Source: Rikenellaceae bacterium
Lineage (GTDB): Bacteria; Bacteroidota; Bacteroidia; Bacteroidales; Rikenellaceae
Length of the DNA stretch: 64,000 bases
NCBI GenBank assembly: GCA_015060005.1
Contig: SUZI01000002.1
Location: 154,177 to 218,176 of the forward strand
Direction: 5' to 3'
Positions 32,677-41,319 of the stretch are shown one piece after another. Position numbers and translations under genes: made by a program. A model generated the notes under the pieces. It ran no database searches. It saw nothing but the letters and a program-made list of their open reading frames with translations, and was not told the DNA's origin. The stretch's first letter is position 1. The number at the start of each line of letters is the position of its first letter.

Positions 32677-33234
32677 ATGCGACCACTTCATCTACTCATA
32701 GCATTGCTTTTGTTGCCGTTTGTTGCGTCAGCACAGAGAGGCAACCCGCTCATCTTTGTCAATGGCGAGCCGATGACAAATGCAGAGCTGGCAGCTGTCG
32801 AACCTGAAGATATACTCAGTGTTGAGACTTTGCCTGCGGATGAGCAGACTATCGAGAAGTATGGTCAGGAGGCGTCAAATGGTGTGATACTTCTGGAGTT
32901 ACGTTACGACGAGGAGGCACGTTTTGTGGTCGATGGCGTGGAGCAGAGCTTCAGCGACTATATAGCCTCGCAGGTTAAGTGGGGTGAGGCGGAGCCTGTG
33001 GCTCAGGTCATCATCTCCTATACTGTCGATGCCGAGGGCAAGGTGTGCGATTTCGACACGCTCAACTCCACAGACCGCCGTCTGCTGCGTCGCATACTGA
33101 AGGCTATGGAGTCATCGCCGCAGTGGATACCTGCCACTAAGGATGGCAAGGGTGTCGCTCGCCGCAAGGTGTTGAAGGTAACCCTCCCTCGTGGCAAGGA
33201 GCTCCCACCTGAGCGAGTAATCCTTATGCGATAG
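32677..33234 (+). CDS. secreted miniature protein with TonB-receptor plug-like and TonB C-terminal-like parts
   Basis: 185 residues from the ATG at 32677; a TTG at 32653 lies inside the heptamer repeat and is unlikely. Signal peptide MRPLHLLIALLLLPFVASAQ. Residues about 22-75 (NPLIFVNGEPM, EPEDILSVETLPAD, YGQEASNGVILLEL) read like the last part of a TonB-receptor plug domain. Residues about 110-178 (EPVAQVIISYTVDAEGKV, SSPQWIPATKDGKGV, VLKVTLP) read like a TonB C-terminal domain. It has no transmembrane anchor or barrel, so it cannot be a normal receptor or energiser; a periplasmic role is inferred. Ends at a strong terminator. Single gene. Confidence 0.65.
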   Translation: MRPLHLLIALLLLPFVASAQRGNPLIFVNGEPMTNAELAAVEPEDILSVETLPADEQTIEKYGQEASNGVILLELRYDEEARFVVDGVEQSFSDYIASQVKWGEAEPVAQVIISYTVDAEGKVCDFDTLNSTDRRLLRRILKAMESSPQWIPATKDGKGVARRKVLKVTLPRGKELPPERVILMR

Positions 33235-33261
33235 GGTAGCTTGTTGTAGAACTACAATAAA

Positions 33262-33298
33262 GGCGTGTCTAAAAACATGTTAGACACGCCCTTTTTTT
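33262..33298. terminator. strong terminator between convergent genes
   Basis: Perfect 11-bp stem GGCGTGTCTAA/TTAGACACGCC (33262-33272 and 33280-33290) followed by C and seven T residues on the plus strand. The upstream side is AATAAA, so it may also serve the minus-strand exporter gene. Confidence 0.92.
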
Positions 33299-33316
33299 AT
33301 GCGGGGTTAATAGATG

Positions 33317-34786
33317 TTACATCTGCTTCAGGACACCGAAGAAGAGGCAAGCGATGACGAAGGTTACGATGATATTGAAGGTCTGTGCCACGAGGAACGA
33401 CTTCAACAATGCACGGTTCTCCTTCGAGATGATATCCTTAAGACGTGTATCAAGTCCGATACATACGAAAGCCAACGAGAAGAACAAGCCTGAGAACATC
33501 TTGGCGATATCCTTCGAAGAGTTCTTCTTACGCTCTGGCTTCTTGTCAGCCTTGACCTCAGCCTTGACCTCAGCCTTAATCTCTGGCTTAACGTCGGCGT
33601 CAGCAATAATCACCGGCTGCTCAGCCTCCACATCAGCGGCAACGATGATATTCTTGGTAGCCTCCTTCTCGGCTGAAACAACGACTTCGGCTACAACCTC
33701 CTGAGCCTTAGGCTCCTTCAACTCGCCCTTCTTCAGCATATCGTTAGCCGAGAGAACAGAGAAGACAGCCGATGCGACAACGAAACCAAGAACGAACTTT
33801 GGGAACTTCTCCCACACGATACCCAACGATGGACGCTGCATCTTACCCGACTCGCTACGTGCCGAGAGGTAGAGTGCGATGAAGAATGCTACAACACCGA
33901 TAAGGATGTTCTGCACGCCCTTAACAACCATAGCCACCTCGTTAGCCTTATCGCTGAAAATCTGGCTCGAAGCACCTACACCCGATGTGGTATCGACAGT
34001 ACCGCCAATCCACGCACCGGCAACCTGATTTACAGTCTCGGGATCGTCGAAGATAAGAGGCAGAATCATATTTGCCAGCCAAGGCATCAGATAAATCATC
34101 GGAACAACGATGATAAGCACCAATGATACGATATAAGAGAGCTTCTTATCGTCGCAGTTAGCTACACGCGAAGCTGTGATACAAGCCGACACACCGCAGA
34201 TTGACATACCGCTCGAGAGTACCATAGCTGAACGCTCGTCGACACCCATCTTACGCGACACCCAGAAGGCGAAGAACCATACGATGCCGACAACTAAGAT
34301 AGCCTGCATAAGACCGTAAGCACCCGACTTCATAACCTCGTTGAAGAGAACCGTCGCACCCAAGCAGACAACACCAATCTTGATGAAGAACTCGCCCTGG
34401 ATGGCTGGCTTCATCCACTCGGGGATGTGCCATACGTTACGGATGATAAGACCGAAGATAACTGAGAAGAATACTGCCTCGAAGCCAAACTCCTTGACAA
34501 TACCAATCTTCGCTACGACCTGTGCAAGCATAGAGATAGCGAAGACAAAGATGAGCGACCAGAGCATACCCTTCATAGGGCGACGCATAAGCCAGCTACC
34601 CAAATAGAGTGCTACGAGCACAATGAGGAAAAGGATGAGGATGTCGTGCCAAGCAGCCTCGCCCACGAAGGTCGATGGGACACTTGGTACAGAGTGAGGA
34701 ACGAGGATTGCCAACAACAACAGAGGAATACTCAACCACACGGTTACCCAATCCTCCACACGTAATTTCTCTAAAAATTGTTTCAT
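33317..34786 (-). CDS. YeiH-family putative sulfate exporter with a charged insertion
   Basis: 489 residues from the ATG at 34786 (MKQFLEKLRV); an upstream Met would add 24 residues with no membrane logic. About ten membrane helices match the UPF0324/YeiH family: LGATVLFNEVMKSG, SSGMSICGVSACITASRV, GAWIGGTVDTTSGVGAS and the C-terminal FSLAFVCIGLDTRLKDI. Residues 352-425 are an insertion absent from most relatives, rich in Val, Ala, Glu and Lys with KAEVKAEVKADKK near its end, just before the last helices. The family is predicted to export sulfate or sulfonates; evidence is weak. No operon partners; convergent with the plug/TonB-C gene. Confidence 0.8.
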   Translation of the reverse strand: MKQFLEKLRVEDWVTVWLSIPLLLLAILVPHSVPSVPSTFVGEAAWHDILILFLIVLVALYLGSWLMRRPMKGMLWSLIFVFAISMLAQVVAKIGIVKEFGFEAVFFSVIFGLIIRNVWHIPEWMKPAIQGEFFIKIGVVCLGATVLFNEVMKSGAYGLMQAILVVGIVWFFAFWVSRKMGVDERSAMVLSSGMSICGVSACITASRVANCDDKKLSYIVSLVLIIVVPMIYLMPWLANMILPLIFDDPETVNQVAGAWIGGTVDTTSGVGASSQIFSDKANEVAMVVKGVQNILIGVVAFFIALYLSARSESGKMQRPSLGIVWEKFPKFVLGFVVASAVFSVLSANDMLKKGELKEPKAQEVVAEVVVSAEKEATKNIIVAADVEAEQPVIIADADVKPEIKAEVKAEVKADKKPERKKNSSKDIAKMFSGLFFSLAFVCIGLDTRLKDIISKENRALLKSFLVAQTFNIIVTFVIACLFFGVLKQM

Positions 34787-35093
34787 AAATTGATATTTTT
34801 TGTTTGAAATAATTTTGCAAATTGCACAATCAGGACAAAATAAAGAAAAAAAACGCACATCGTAGTAAGTATTTATACCTAATTGTCGGGCTATAAGCGG
34901 TTAAAGTCTTTGTAAAAGAGTGATTTAGGCAAGGGGCAGATGGCGATGAAGGGCTACTCACAATCTACTTTTGCCCAAAAATATATCCCTGATAGAGAGT
35001 CAGATAGGGTTTTGAGGCTATCAAATATGGCTATTTGGGCGAGCGACAGAAATTTTATTTATACCTTTGTATAAAATAAACTATGACTAAATT
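34787..35093. other. 307-base intergenic region between divergent genes
   Basis: A/T-rich region between the exporter (minus) and the GH92 gene (plus). TACCTTTG at 35062-35069 fits a -7 box for the GH92 gene but no TTTG lies at the right distance. No RNA gene, repeat unit or open frame with coding character was seen. Confidence 0.5.
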
Positions 35094-37247
35094 ATGAAGG
35101 CTCTAAAAAGACTCCTTATGATGGCGGCAGCAAGCGTCGTATCGCTCACCGCTTTTGCCCAGACACCGGCACAATATGTAGACACGACAATAGGTACCGA
35201 CCTCAAGGGTTTCGAGTCGGGATACTGCGTGCCCGGAGCGACACGCCCCTTCGGTATGTTGCAGTTCACCACACCTATCGTAAACAAGGAGGTGGGATTT
35301 GTCATCAACCAGGTAAACGCCGGATGTAGCCACATGGGTAACTTCCCTATGCTTGCGATGAAGGGCTCACTCAACACTTCACCCGAGCGAATGATGGGTG
35401 GCAAGGTGCGTATCACAGAGGAGAAGGGCAACGCCGGATACTACGCAGCCAAAGTCGATGGCGACATAGCGGTAGAGATGACAGCTACCTGCCGCACAGG
35501 ATTGGCTCGCCTGACATTCCCTGCAACATCAGAGCAGAACACCGTGATAATAGGCGGCGGAGTGTCGGCAAGCGAGATAGACGAGGCTGCGGTGGTCGTT
35601 ACCTCGCCTCGCTCGTGTGAGGGCTACGCCGACGGTGGTAACTTCTGCGGCAGGGCAACACCCTACAAGATATATTTCGTGGCGGAGTTTGACACCGACG
35701 CTACCGTAACGGGCGTATGGAACAAAGAGCGACTCAGCGAGGGTGGTCGCTTCAGCCAGGGTGCCGACTCGGGCGTATACTTCACGTTTGACAACACAGG
35801 GAAGCCACTGCACTACAAGATAGGTATCTCGTACGTATCGGTGGAGAATGCCCGCGAGAACCTCGAGGTGGAGAATAGCGACTGGAGCTTCGACTCGTTG
35901 CGTGGCGAGGCAGAGGCAGAGTGGAACTCATATCTTGGCAAGATAGAGGTCGAGGGCAGCGAGGAGCATCGTAAGGTGCAGTTCTACACCCATCTTTACC
36001 ACGTATTTATGGGCCCCAACATCTTCAGCGACTGCAATGGCGAGTATATAGGCTCGGACTTCGAGGTGCACACTGCACCACAGGGCAGGGAGGTATATGC
36101 CAACTTCAGCAATTGGGACACCTACCGCACGCAGATACAACTCATATCGATGCTCACGCCCGAGGTTGCATCGGATGTTGTGGTGTCGCATCAGCTCTTC
36201 GCCGAGCAGGCGGGAGGAGCCTTCCCTCGCTGGTCGATGGCAAACATCGAGACGGGCATTATGCAGGGCGACCCATCGACAATCTTGGTGGCTAATGCGT
36301 GGGCTTTTGGTGCGAAAGGATACGACCCCAAGCCTCTGCTTGCGATTATGCACCGCGGTGCAACACGCCCAGGGCTCAAGTGCCAGGAGTATGAGGTGCG
36401 TCCCAAGTTGAGAGATTATCGCGACAAGGGCTACACCAACGCCTCGCTCCACTTGGAGTATACGTCGGCAGACTTTGCCCTGAGCCGCTTTGCGTTGGAT
36501 GCCTGCAACGACGCCTTTATGCAGTGGGATGCCGAGGGTAGAGCTCGCAGCTGGAAAAACCTCTACAACCCTGCCACAGGGTGGATTCAGTGCAAAGATG
36601 AGCAGGGCGAGTGGCGAGCATTCTCGGGCAGCTGGGAGGATTACTGCGAGGCTTCGTACAAGACATATTTCTGGATGGTGCCCTACAACATAAAAGGGCT
36701 GATAGATATCGTGGGTGGTGTAGAGGTTGCCGAGGCTCGACTCGATGAGCTGACACGACAGATTGATGCGTCGCCCTTCGAGGATTGGTTCCCTGCGGGC
36801 AACGAGCCAGGATTTCAGATTCCGTGGATATACAATTGGATGGGTAAGCCTGCAAAGACGTCGGCACTCATCAACCGCATACTCAACGAGCTCTACCACG
36901 TGGCGACCGATGGTCTGCCAGGCAACGACGATATGGGAACGATGGGTGCGTGGTATGTCTTTGCCTCGGTGGGTATGTATCCTATGATACCTGGTGTGGG
37001 CGGTTTCACCCTCAACACCCCTATATTTGAGCATATCACAATCCACCTCCCAAACGGTAAGGATATCACAATAAGTGGAGGCTCGGAGACAAAGATATAC
37101 ACTCAGAGCTTGCGTCTTAATGGCGTGGAGCACGACACAGCGTGGGTAGAGCTGAAAGATTTGGCAGGCGGTGCGACGCTCGAGTATAAGACCTCGTCGA
37201 AGCCCTCACAGTGGGCTACACAGACTACTCCTCCATCGTACGAATAG
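35094..37247 (+). CDS. GH92 family alpha-mannosidase-like glycosidase
   Basis: 717 residues with signal peptide (MKALKRLLMMAAASVVSLTAFAQ, shown in part). N-terminal beta-sandwich starts YVDTTIGTD and PGATRPFGMLQF; the helical (alpha/alpha)6 catalytic domain contains FSNWDTYRTQIQL, GNEPGFQIPW (acid region) and GNDDMGTMGAWYVFASVGMYP (base and calcium region). GH92 enzymes are calcium-dependent exo-alpha-mannosidases acting outside the cytoplasm. Compared with the GH92 at 54169, the residue after NEP is Gly-Phe instead of Val-His-His, so linkage specificity may differ. It stands alone, 14 kb from the mannose locus, and ends in a terminator shared with a convergent gene. Confidence 0.9.
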   Translation: MKALKRLLMMAAASVVSLTAFAQTPAQYVDTTIGTDLKGFESGYCVPGATRPFGMLQFTTPIVNKEVGFVINQVNAGCSHMGNFPMLAMKGSLNTSPERMMGGKVRITEEKGNAGYYAAKVDGDIAVEMTATCRTGLARLTFPATSEQNTVIIGGGVSASEIDEAAVVVTSPRSCEGYADGGNFCGRATPYKIYFVAEFDTDATVTGVWNKERLSEGGRFSQGADSGVYFTFDNTGKPLHYKIGISYVSVENARENLEVENSDWSFDSLRGEAEAEWNSYLGKIEVEGSEEHRKVQFYTHLYHVFMGPNIFSDCNGEYIGSDFEVHTAPQGREVYANFSNWDTYRTQIQLISMLTPEVASDVVVSHQLFAEQAGGAFPRWSMANIETGIMQGDPSTILVANAWAFGAKGYDPKPLLAIMHRGATRPGLKCQEYEVRPKLRDYRDKGYTNASLHLEYTSADFALSRFALDACNDAFMQWDAEGRARSWKNLYNPATGWIQCKDEQGEWRAFSGSWEDYCEASYKTYFWMVPYNIKGLIDIVGGVEVAEARLDELTRQIDASPFEDWFPAGNEPGFQIPWIYNWMGKPAKTSALINRILNELYHVATDGLPGNDDMGTMGAWYVFASVGMYPMIPGVGGFTLNTPIFEHITIHLPNGKDITISGGSETKIYTQSLRLNGVEHDTAWVELKDLAGGATLEYKTSSKPSQWATQTTPPSYE

Positions 37248-37272
37248 GGGAGAAGCAATTATAAAAGAAAAA

Positions 37273-37308
37273 GGGGCTGTCGCAACTTATTGATTGTTGG
37301 ACAGCCCC
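37273..37308. terminator. bidirectional terminator between convergent genes
   Basis: GGGGCTGTC (37273-37281) pairs with GACAGCCCC (37300-37308). The loop edges CGCAAC and GTTG match the terminator at 5556. It lies between the GH92 stop and the stop of the minus-strand gene at 37329. Confidence 0.85.
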
Positions 37309-37328
37309 TACTTTATCTATAAATTACT

Positions 37329-38792
37329 TTACTCTATCTCTTTTATCGACTCAATACCCTCGCGAGATAGCGACACGCGGAAACGCTTATAGTCGGTCTT
37401 GCCATCGTATTGGTACTGCATAACGATATTGAGGAAGTAGACCTTCTTGCAGTCGATGCGACAGAGGTTATTATCATCATCGAGCAGGTTGAGTGGCACG
37501 TAGGGATTATCCATCTTGTGGAGGAAGCTGCCCACGTTGAGACGGATGATATCGTTGATACCGTCGGTGTGGTAGACGCTGTTGGCGATGAGCTTCTCGC
37601 GGTCGATATGCACCCACTTACGATACAACAACACCTTATCATCCTTGATATGTCGCTCGGCAGAGACTATGGCGTGCTTCTCGCGTAGCTGCACCACCTC
37701 CTGCGGTATCTTGCTCCGCTGCAGGAAGTCGACACCCTCCTTAATCCATCCAATAGTCTGGTCGCCGACGGATATCTTTGCCTTATTATCGAAATATTTA
37801 CTACCCTTGCGGTGGGCGAAATAGTAGCGTGCAAGCTCCTTGATACGGTCCTTACCCATATAGCTGATGACAAGCACCAAGAAGAAGGGCCACGTGAAGT
37901 TGCCGAAACGCTGCTGGAAATAGAAGCTCAGTATGGTGGCAAAAATCATCGACAAGCCCGCAGCGATACTCATATATATCTGCTCAATCATAACGCCATC
38001 GCGTTTCTTCGGCACACGCAAGTAGAGCGAGCTCTCGATATATTTCTTCAACACTCCGTGGGAGTATATAAGGTCGCGGTTTTCTAACCTGTCATCCTGC
38101 TTGAGCGACAGATAGCCCATCTTATCGCGATAGTTCTGCTCGTCGCGTATCATAGCCGACAGACGCTCGATGAGAGCGGCATACGCCTCCTTGTCGCCAC
38201 TGAGCCACTGCAACAGGCGGAAGGTGTATTGGTTGAACATATAGCTCATAAACTCATCACCATAGTGGAAACACTCCATAACCTGGGCATCAACCGTAGG
38301 GGTGTTGATGATGTTACGCAGTGAGCGATATGCCGAGAGTATTTTACCCGCGTGGGATGCATACTCCTCGCTGAGAAATCTTACATCGTCGCGACGCTGA
38401 TGCGATGTGCATATATGGTTGACATCCTCACGCAGAGCACTCTTGACGATAGCGGAGAAAATCTTTATCTGTGCCTCATACTCCGCAATGGCTGTTCGCG
38501 TAGGGTCGCTCGCCATACGCTCCAGAGCCTCACGCAGCTTACGCAGAGGTGTAGCCTCGCCACCCACGATATCACGCAGCAAGAAACGAGGCGTGATAAG
38601 GCGGATGTTGGACTTAACGTCGCGGTAGAAGTCCGCCTTGGAGTAGGTGGTGGGGTTGATATCAAGTGCATTGGGGACAAAAATCCACATATAGACCGAG
38701 AAGTCGTTATGACGCATCTTACGTCGCGTAACGAATCCCACCTTGAACTCGATAGAGAACTTGTCGTGTATCTTGGTCATTATGTCAATCAT
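37329..38792 (-). CDS. conserved hypothetical protein with two central transmembrane segments
   Basis: 487 residues. The N-terminal half is soluble and mixed alpha/beta (FSIEFKVGFVTRRKMRHNDFSVYMWIFVP, quoted in part), with helical segments to about residue 275. Two hydrophobic helices (about 280-320: YMSIAAGLSMIFATILSFYF and FTWPFFLVLVISYMG) precede a basic GKDRIKELARYYFAHRKG segment and a C-terminal beta-rich domain ending YKRFRVSLSREG. No catalytic signature is recognised. It probably sits in the inner membrane with both ends in the cytoplasm. Downstream of the DASS transporter by 49 bases on the same strand, so it may be co-transcribed. Function unknown. Confidence 0.7.
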   Translation of the reverse strand: MIDIMTKIHDKFSIEFKVGFVTRRKMRHNDFSVYMWIFVPNALDINPTTYSKADFYRDVKSNIRLITPRFLLRDIVGGEATPLRKLREALERMASDPTRTAIAEYEAQIKIFSAIVKSALREDVNHICTSHQRRDDVRFLSEEYASHAGKILSAYRSLRNIINTPTVDAQVMECFHYGDEFMSYMFNQYTFRLLQWLSGDKEAYAALIERLSAMIRDEQNYRDKMGYLSLKQDDRLENRDLIYSHGVLKKYIESSLYLRVPKKRDGVMIEQIYMSIAAGLSMIFATILSFYFQQRFGNFTWPFFLVLVISYMGKDRIKELARYYFAHRKGSKYFDNKAKISVGDQTIGWIKEGVDFLQRSKIPQEVVQLREKHAIVSAERHIKDDKVLLYRKWVHIDREKLIANSVYHTDGINDIIRLNVGSFLHKMDNPYVPLNLLDDDNNLCRIDCKKVYFLNIVMQYQYDGKTDYKRFRVSLSREGIESIKEIE

Positions 38793-38841
38793 TGTCCCCG
38801 ATGCCTTATATTTATGTTAGTCAGAAGAAAACAGACCACTG

Positions 38842-40704
38842 TTAGAAGAACAATCCGTCTGGTGTGTGTCCCAACCAACGCAGTACGGTATCACCCCACA
38901 CCATAATCATAGCCCAGCCGATGAGCATCATCGTGAAGCCATACTTAAAGGTGTCGCTCCAGCTATAATGGTTGGTGGTGTAGAGCAGGGCTGCCGGCTT
39001 GGAGTTGAATGGCAACACATAGACGTGCTCGATGAGCAGTGCTACGGGGAATGCCAAACTCATAATAGGATAGCCGAACTTCTGTGCCACGCCGATAGCG
39101 ATAGGGACAAATATCAGAGCTCGCATAGTCTTCGACTGGAACAGCAGAGCCGAGAAGAGCATCATACCTGTGAGCAGGAGGTACAACACCCAGAATGGTG
39201 TAGCCTCCGTAATACCCAGCGAGTTGAACATCACATCGACCATAGTCTTTGGCAGAGCTGTGGCATCCAGACCCGCACCAATGGCATAAGCACCAGCCGA
39301 GAAGAGCATCAGGTGCCAAGGGATATCGACATCGTTCCACTTAACGACACCCACGCCAGGCAGCAGAGCCACGACAGCACCGATGAATGCTACGGTCGTA
39401 GCGTCGATAGAGTGGAGCACGTCGGTTGTAGCCCACATACCGAGCACGCCGACAAAGATGGCGATAGACTTATACTCCTCGGTAGTCATCTTACCCATAG
39501 AGTCCAACTCCTCACGCAGACGTACCAGACCACCCTCAATCTGTGGGCGACGCTGCTCCTTAGGTATAGGGAAGATGACCTTAACGCCAATCCACCAGCC
39601 TATGACGAGCAGGAGTATTGCCAATGGGAATGCCGCAGCAAACCAATCGGTATAGCCTATTGAGCCCGACTCCAAGCCCATAGCACCACCTATGAGGGCT
39701 GCTGCCAGCAGGTTGGCACCCGAGCCTGTGAGAAATCCGCTCGCACCAATATTGACCTGGAAGAGGTTTTGCAGCACGATGTTACGTCCGAAGTTGTTGC
39801 GGTTGCCCTGCGACGCACCATACACCGCCGCAACAACCATAAAGATAGGCAACAGGATAGCCGCCTTGACAGTGGTGGCAGAGATGAATGCCGAGAGGAT
39901 GACGTTGATGAGCAGGAAGCTGAAGAATACTCCCGATGCCGAGTGTCCGAACTTGAGGACAAACCACAGAGCTAAACGCTTGGCTACACGTGTCTTGACG
40001 AGCATCGAGGCGAGCACAAACGAGAGGATGTTGAGCCACATCACGGGATGTCCCAAAGTGGCAAAGGCAACCTTCTGTGTGGTAACCTCCGTAAGCACCA
40101 AACCCAAGATGACAAGCAGTGCTGTCAGGTAGTTGGGTATAGACTCGGTAATCCACAGGATGATAGCCGCAATGAAGATGGCGAGCATAGCATAGTTGGC
40201 ACGTGTGAAGTCGTCCCAACCGTTATCCTCGATGAACTTGACTGCCTTCTTGATGCTCTCGTCGGGCTTGGCAGCCTTCTTCTCTACCACCGCTGGTACT
40301 ACCTCGGGCGTTGGTTCGGTCTCAGCCTCGCTCAGCTGCACCGCAGCCTCCGTAGCCTCGGCAGTTACACCTTCAGCCGCAGCCTCCGTAGCCTCGCCCT
40401 CAGCTGCAACATCTGGTTGTGCGACATCTGCTACGACAGCCTCCACAGGCTCTGCAACCACAGCCGCAGGCTCTGCTACAACGACCTCCTCGGTAGGGAT
40501 AAAATCGCTCTCTTTTAAGTTGTCGATAAAAGGAATATCCACAACCCAATAGACCAATATGAAGGCTACAATAGCCAATGGTCCTCCCACGCGAGCCATC
40601 CACTTCTCGAAAGTAGATTTCTCCATCTTGGGGAGTTTCTCGATTTTATAATTGTTCATATCCAGCGGGTCAAATGCTGCCTGCTTCTTATTCTCCTGCT
40701 CCAT
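38842..40704 (-). CDS. DASS/SLC13-family anion:sodium symporter with Ala/Glu/Val-rich insertion
   Basis: 620 residues. One N-terminal helix (about 40-58) is followed by a low-complexity acidic segment at 70-150 (VVVAEPAAVVAEPVEAVVAD and so on). Then comes a complete DASS transporter: ITESIPNYLTALLVILGLVLTE, SAFISATTVKAAILLPI, GFLTGSGANLLAAAL and a symmetrical second half with FQSKTMRALIFVPIA. The family carries sulfate, di- and tricarboxylates; the yeast members Pho87/90/91 carry phosphate. Lying directly downstream of the phosphate-type operon but after a terminator, it may carry phosphate or another anion; unproven. The insertion is encoded by imperfect direct DNA repeats (for example AGCCTCCGTAGCCTCG twice near 40350-40395). 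Confidence 0.85.
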   Translation of the reverse strand: MEQENKKQAAFDPLDMNNYKIEKLPKMEKSTFEKWMARVGGPLAIVAFILVYWVVDIPFIDNLKESDFIPTEEVVVAEPAAVVAEPVEAVVADVAQPDVAAEGEATEAAAEGVTAEATEAAVQLSEAETEPTPEVVPAVVEKKAAKPDESIKKAVKFIEDNGWDDFTRANYAMLAIFIAAIILWITESIPNYLTALLVILGLVLTEVTTQKVAFATLGHPVMWLNILSFVLASMLVKTRVAKRLALWFVLKFGHSASGVFFSFLLINVILSAFISATTVKAAILLPIFMVVAAVYGASQGNRNNFGRNIVLQNLFQVNIGASGFLTGSGANLLAAALIGGAMGLESGSIGYTDWFAAAFPLAILLLVIGWWIGVKVIFPIPKEQRRPQIEGGLVRLREELDSMGKMTTEEYKSIAIFVGVLGMWATTDVLHSIDATTVAFIGAVVALLPGVGVVKWNDVDIPWHLMLFSAGAYAIGAGLDATALPKTMVDVMFNSLGITEATPFWVLYLLLTGMMLFSALLFQSKTMRALIFVPIAIGVAQKFGYPIMSLAFPVALLIEHVYVLPFNSKPAALLYTTNHYSWSDTFKYGFTMMLIGWAMIMVWGDTVLRWLGHTPDGLFF

Positions 40705-40729
40705 TTGGTTTAGTTTTATAGGGTTTTGA

Positions 40730-40757
40730 AAAGGGGTTGTCCGAAAACAACCCCTTT
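40730..40757 (-). terminator. terminator after the CYTH gene
   Basis: AAAGGGGTTGT pairs with ACAACCCCTTT around a short CCGAAA loop. On the minus strand it follows the CYTH stop by about 90 bases and ends with TTTTC, separating the putative phosphate operon from the DASS transporter gene. Confidence 0.75.
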
Positions 40758-40845
40758 GATAGTGATTATTCCGTATTTTGGTAATCTAAAAATCAGAGTA
40801 AGTGGGTTATAGGCACAACGCCGATAGAACCTACTTATATGATTT

Positions 40846-41316
40846 TTACTTCCAGTTTTTGTAAGGATTCTTCATCAACATAGAGTTGTAATACTTAACG
40901 TCGCCGGTAACCTCTTCGCCCAGCCATGCTGGCTTAACGAAGGCCTCCTCCTCTGATGAGAGCTCCACCTCGGCAACGGTCAAACCGTCATTGTCGCCGT
41001 AGAACTCATCCACCTCGAAGGTGTGCTCACCCGACTTTACCAAGTAACGAGTCTTGTCGATAACACCTGGCTCGCAGATAGCGAGGAGCTGCTCTGCCTC
41101 CTCGGTAGGAATCTCCTTCTCCCACTCGAAGCGGCTTGCACCGCTCTGGCTACCGATGCCCTTGATGGTGATAAAACCCTTCTCACCCTTTACTCGCACG
41201 CGAACGGTACGCTCAGGTACAGAGCTCAAGTAGCCCTGAATGATGCGTGTAGCCTTGAAAGCCTCTGGCTTGAAGTCGCCTGCTACCAAGAACTTTCTTT
41301 CAATCTCCTGTGCCAT
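40846..41316 (-). CDS. CYTH-domain triphosphatase-like protein
   Basis: 156 residues, one complete CYTH domain of triphosphate tunnel metalloenzymes. The signature ExExK is MAQEIERKFLV (Glu4, Glu6, Lys8). Further tunnel residues lie in VRVRVKGEKGFITIKG, FEWEKEIP, KTRYLV, FEVDEFYG and VAEVELSSEEE. Short bacterial members of this size hydrolyse inorganic tripolyphosphate or, less often, thiamine triphosphate; adenylate cyclase activity is less likely. It is the last gene of a minus-strand run with an OprO/P-type porin, a DUF47 protein and a PiT-like regulator, which favours a polyphosphate role. The start is three bases after the stop of the preceding gene. Confidence 0.88.
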   Translation of the reverse strand: MAQEIERKFLVAGDFKPEAFKATRIIQGYLSSVPERTVRVRVKGEKGFITIKGIGSQSGASRFEWEKEIPTEEAEQLLAICEPGVIDKTRYLVKSGEHTFEVDEFYGDNDGLTVAEVELSSEEEAFVKPAWLGEEVTGDVKYYNSMLMKNPYKNWK

Positions 41317-41319
41317 ACT

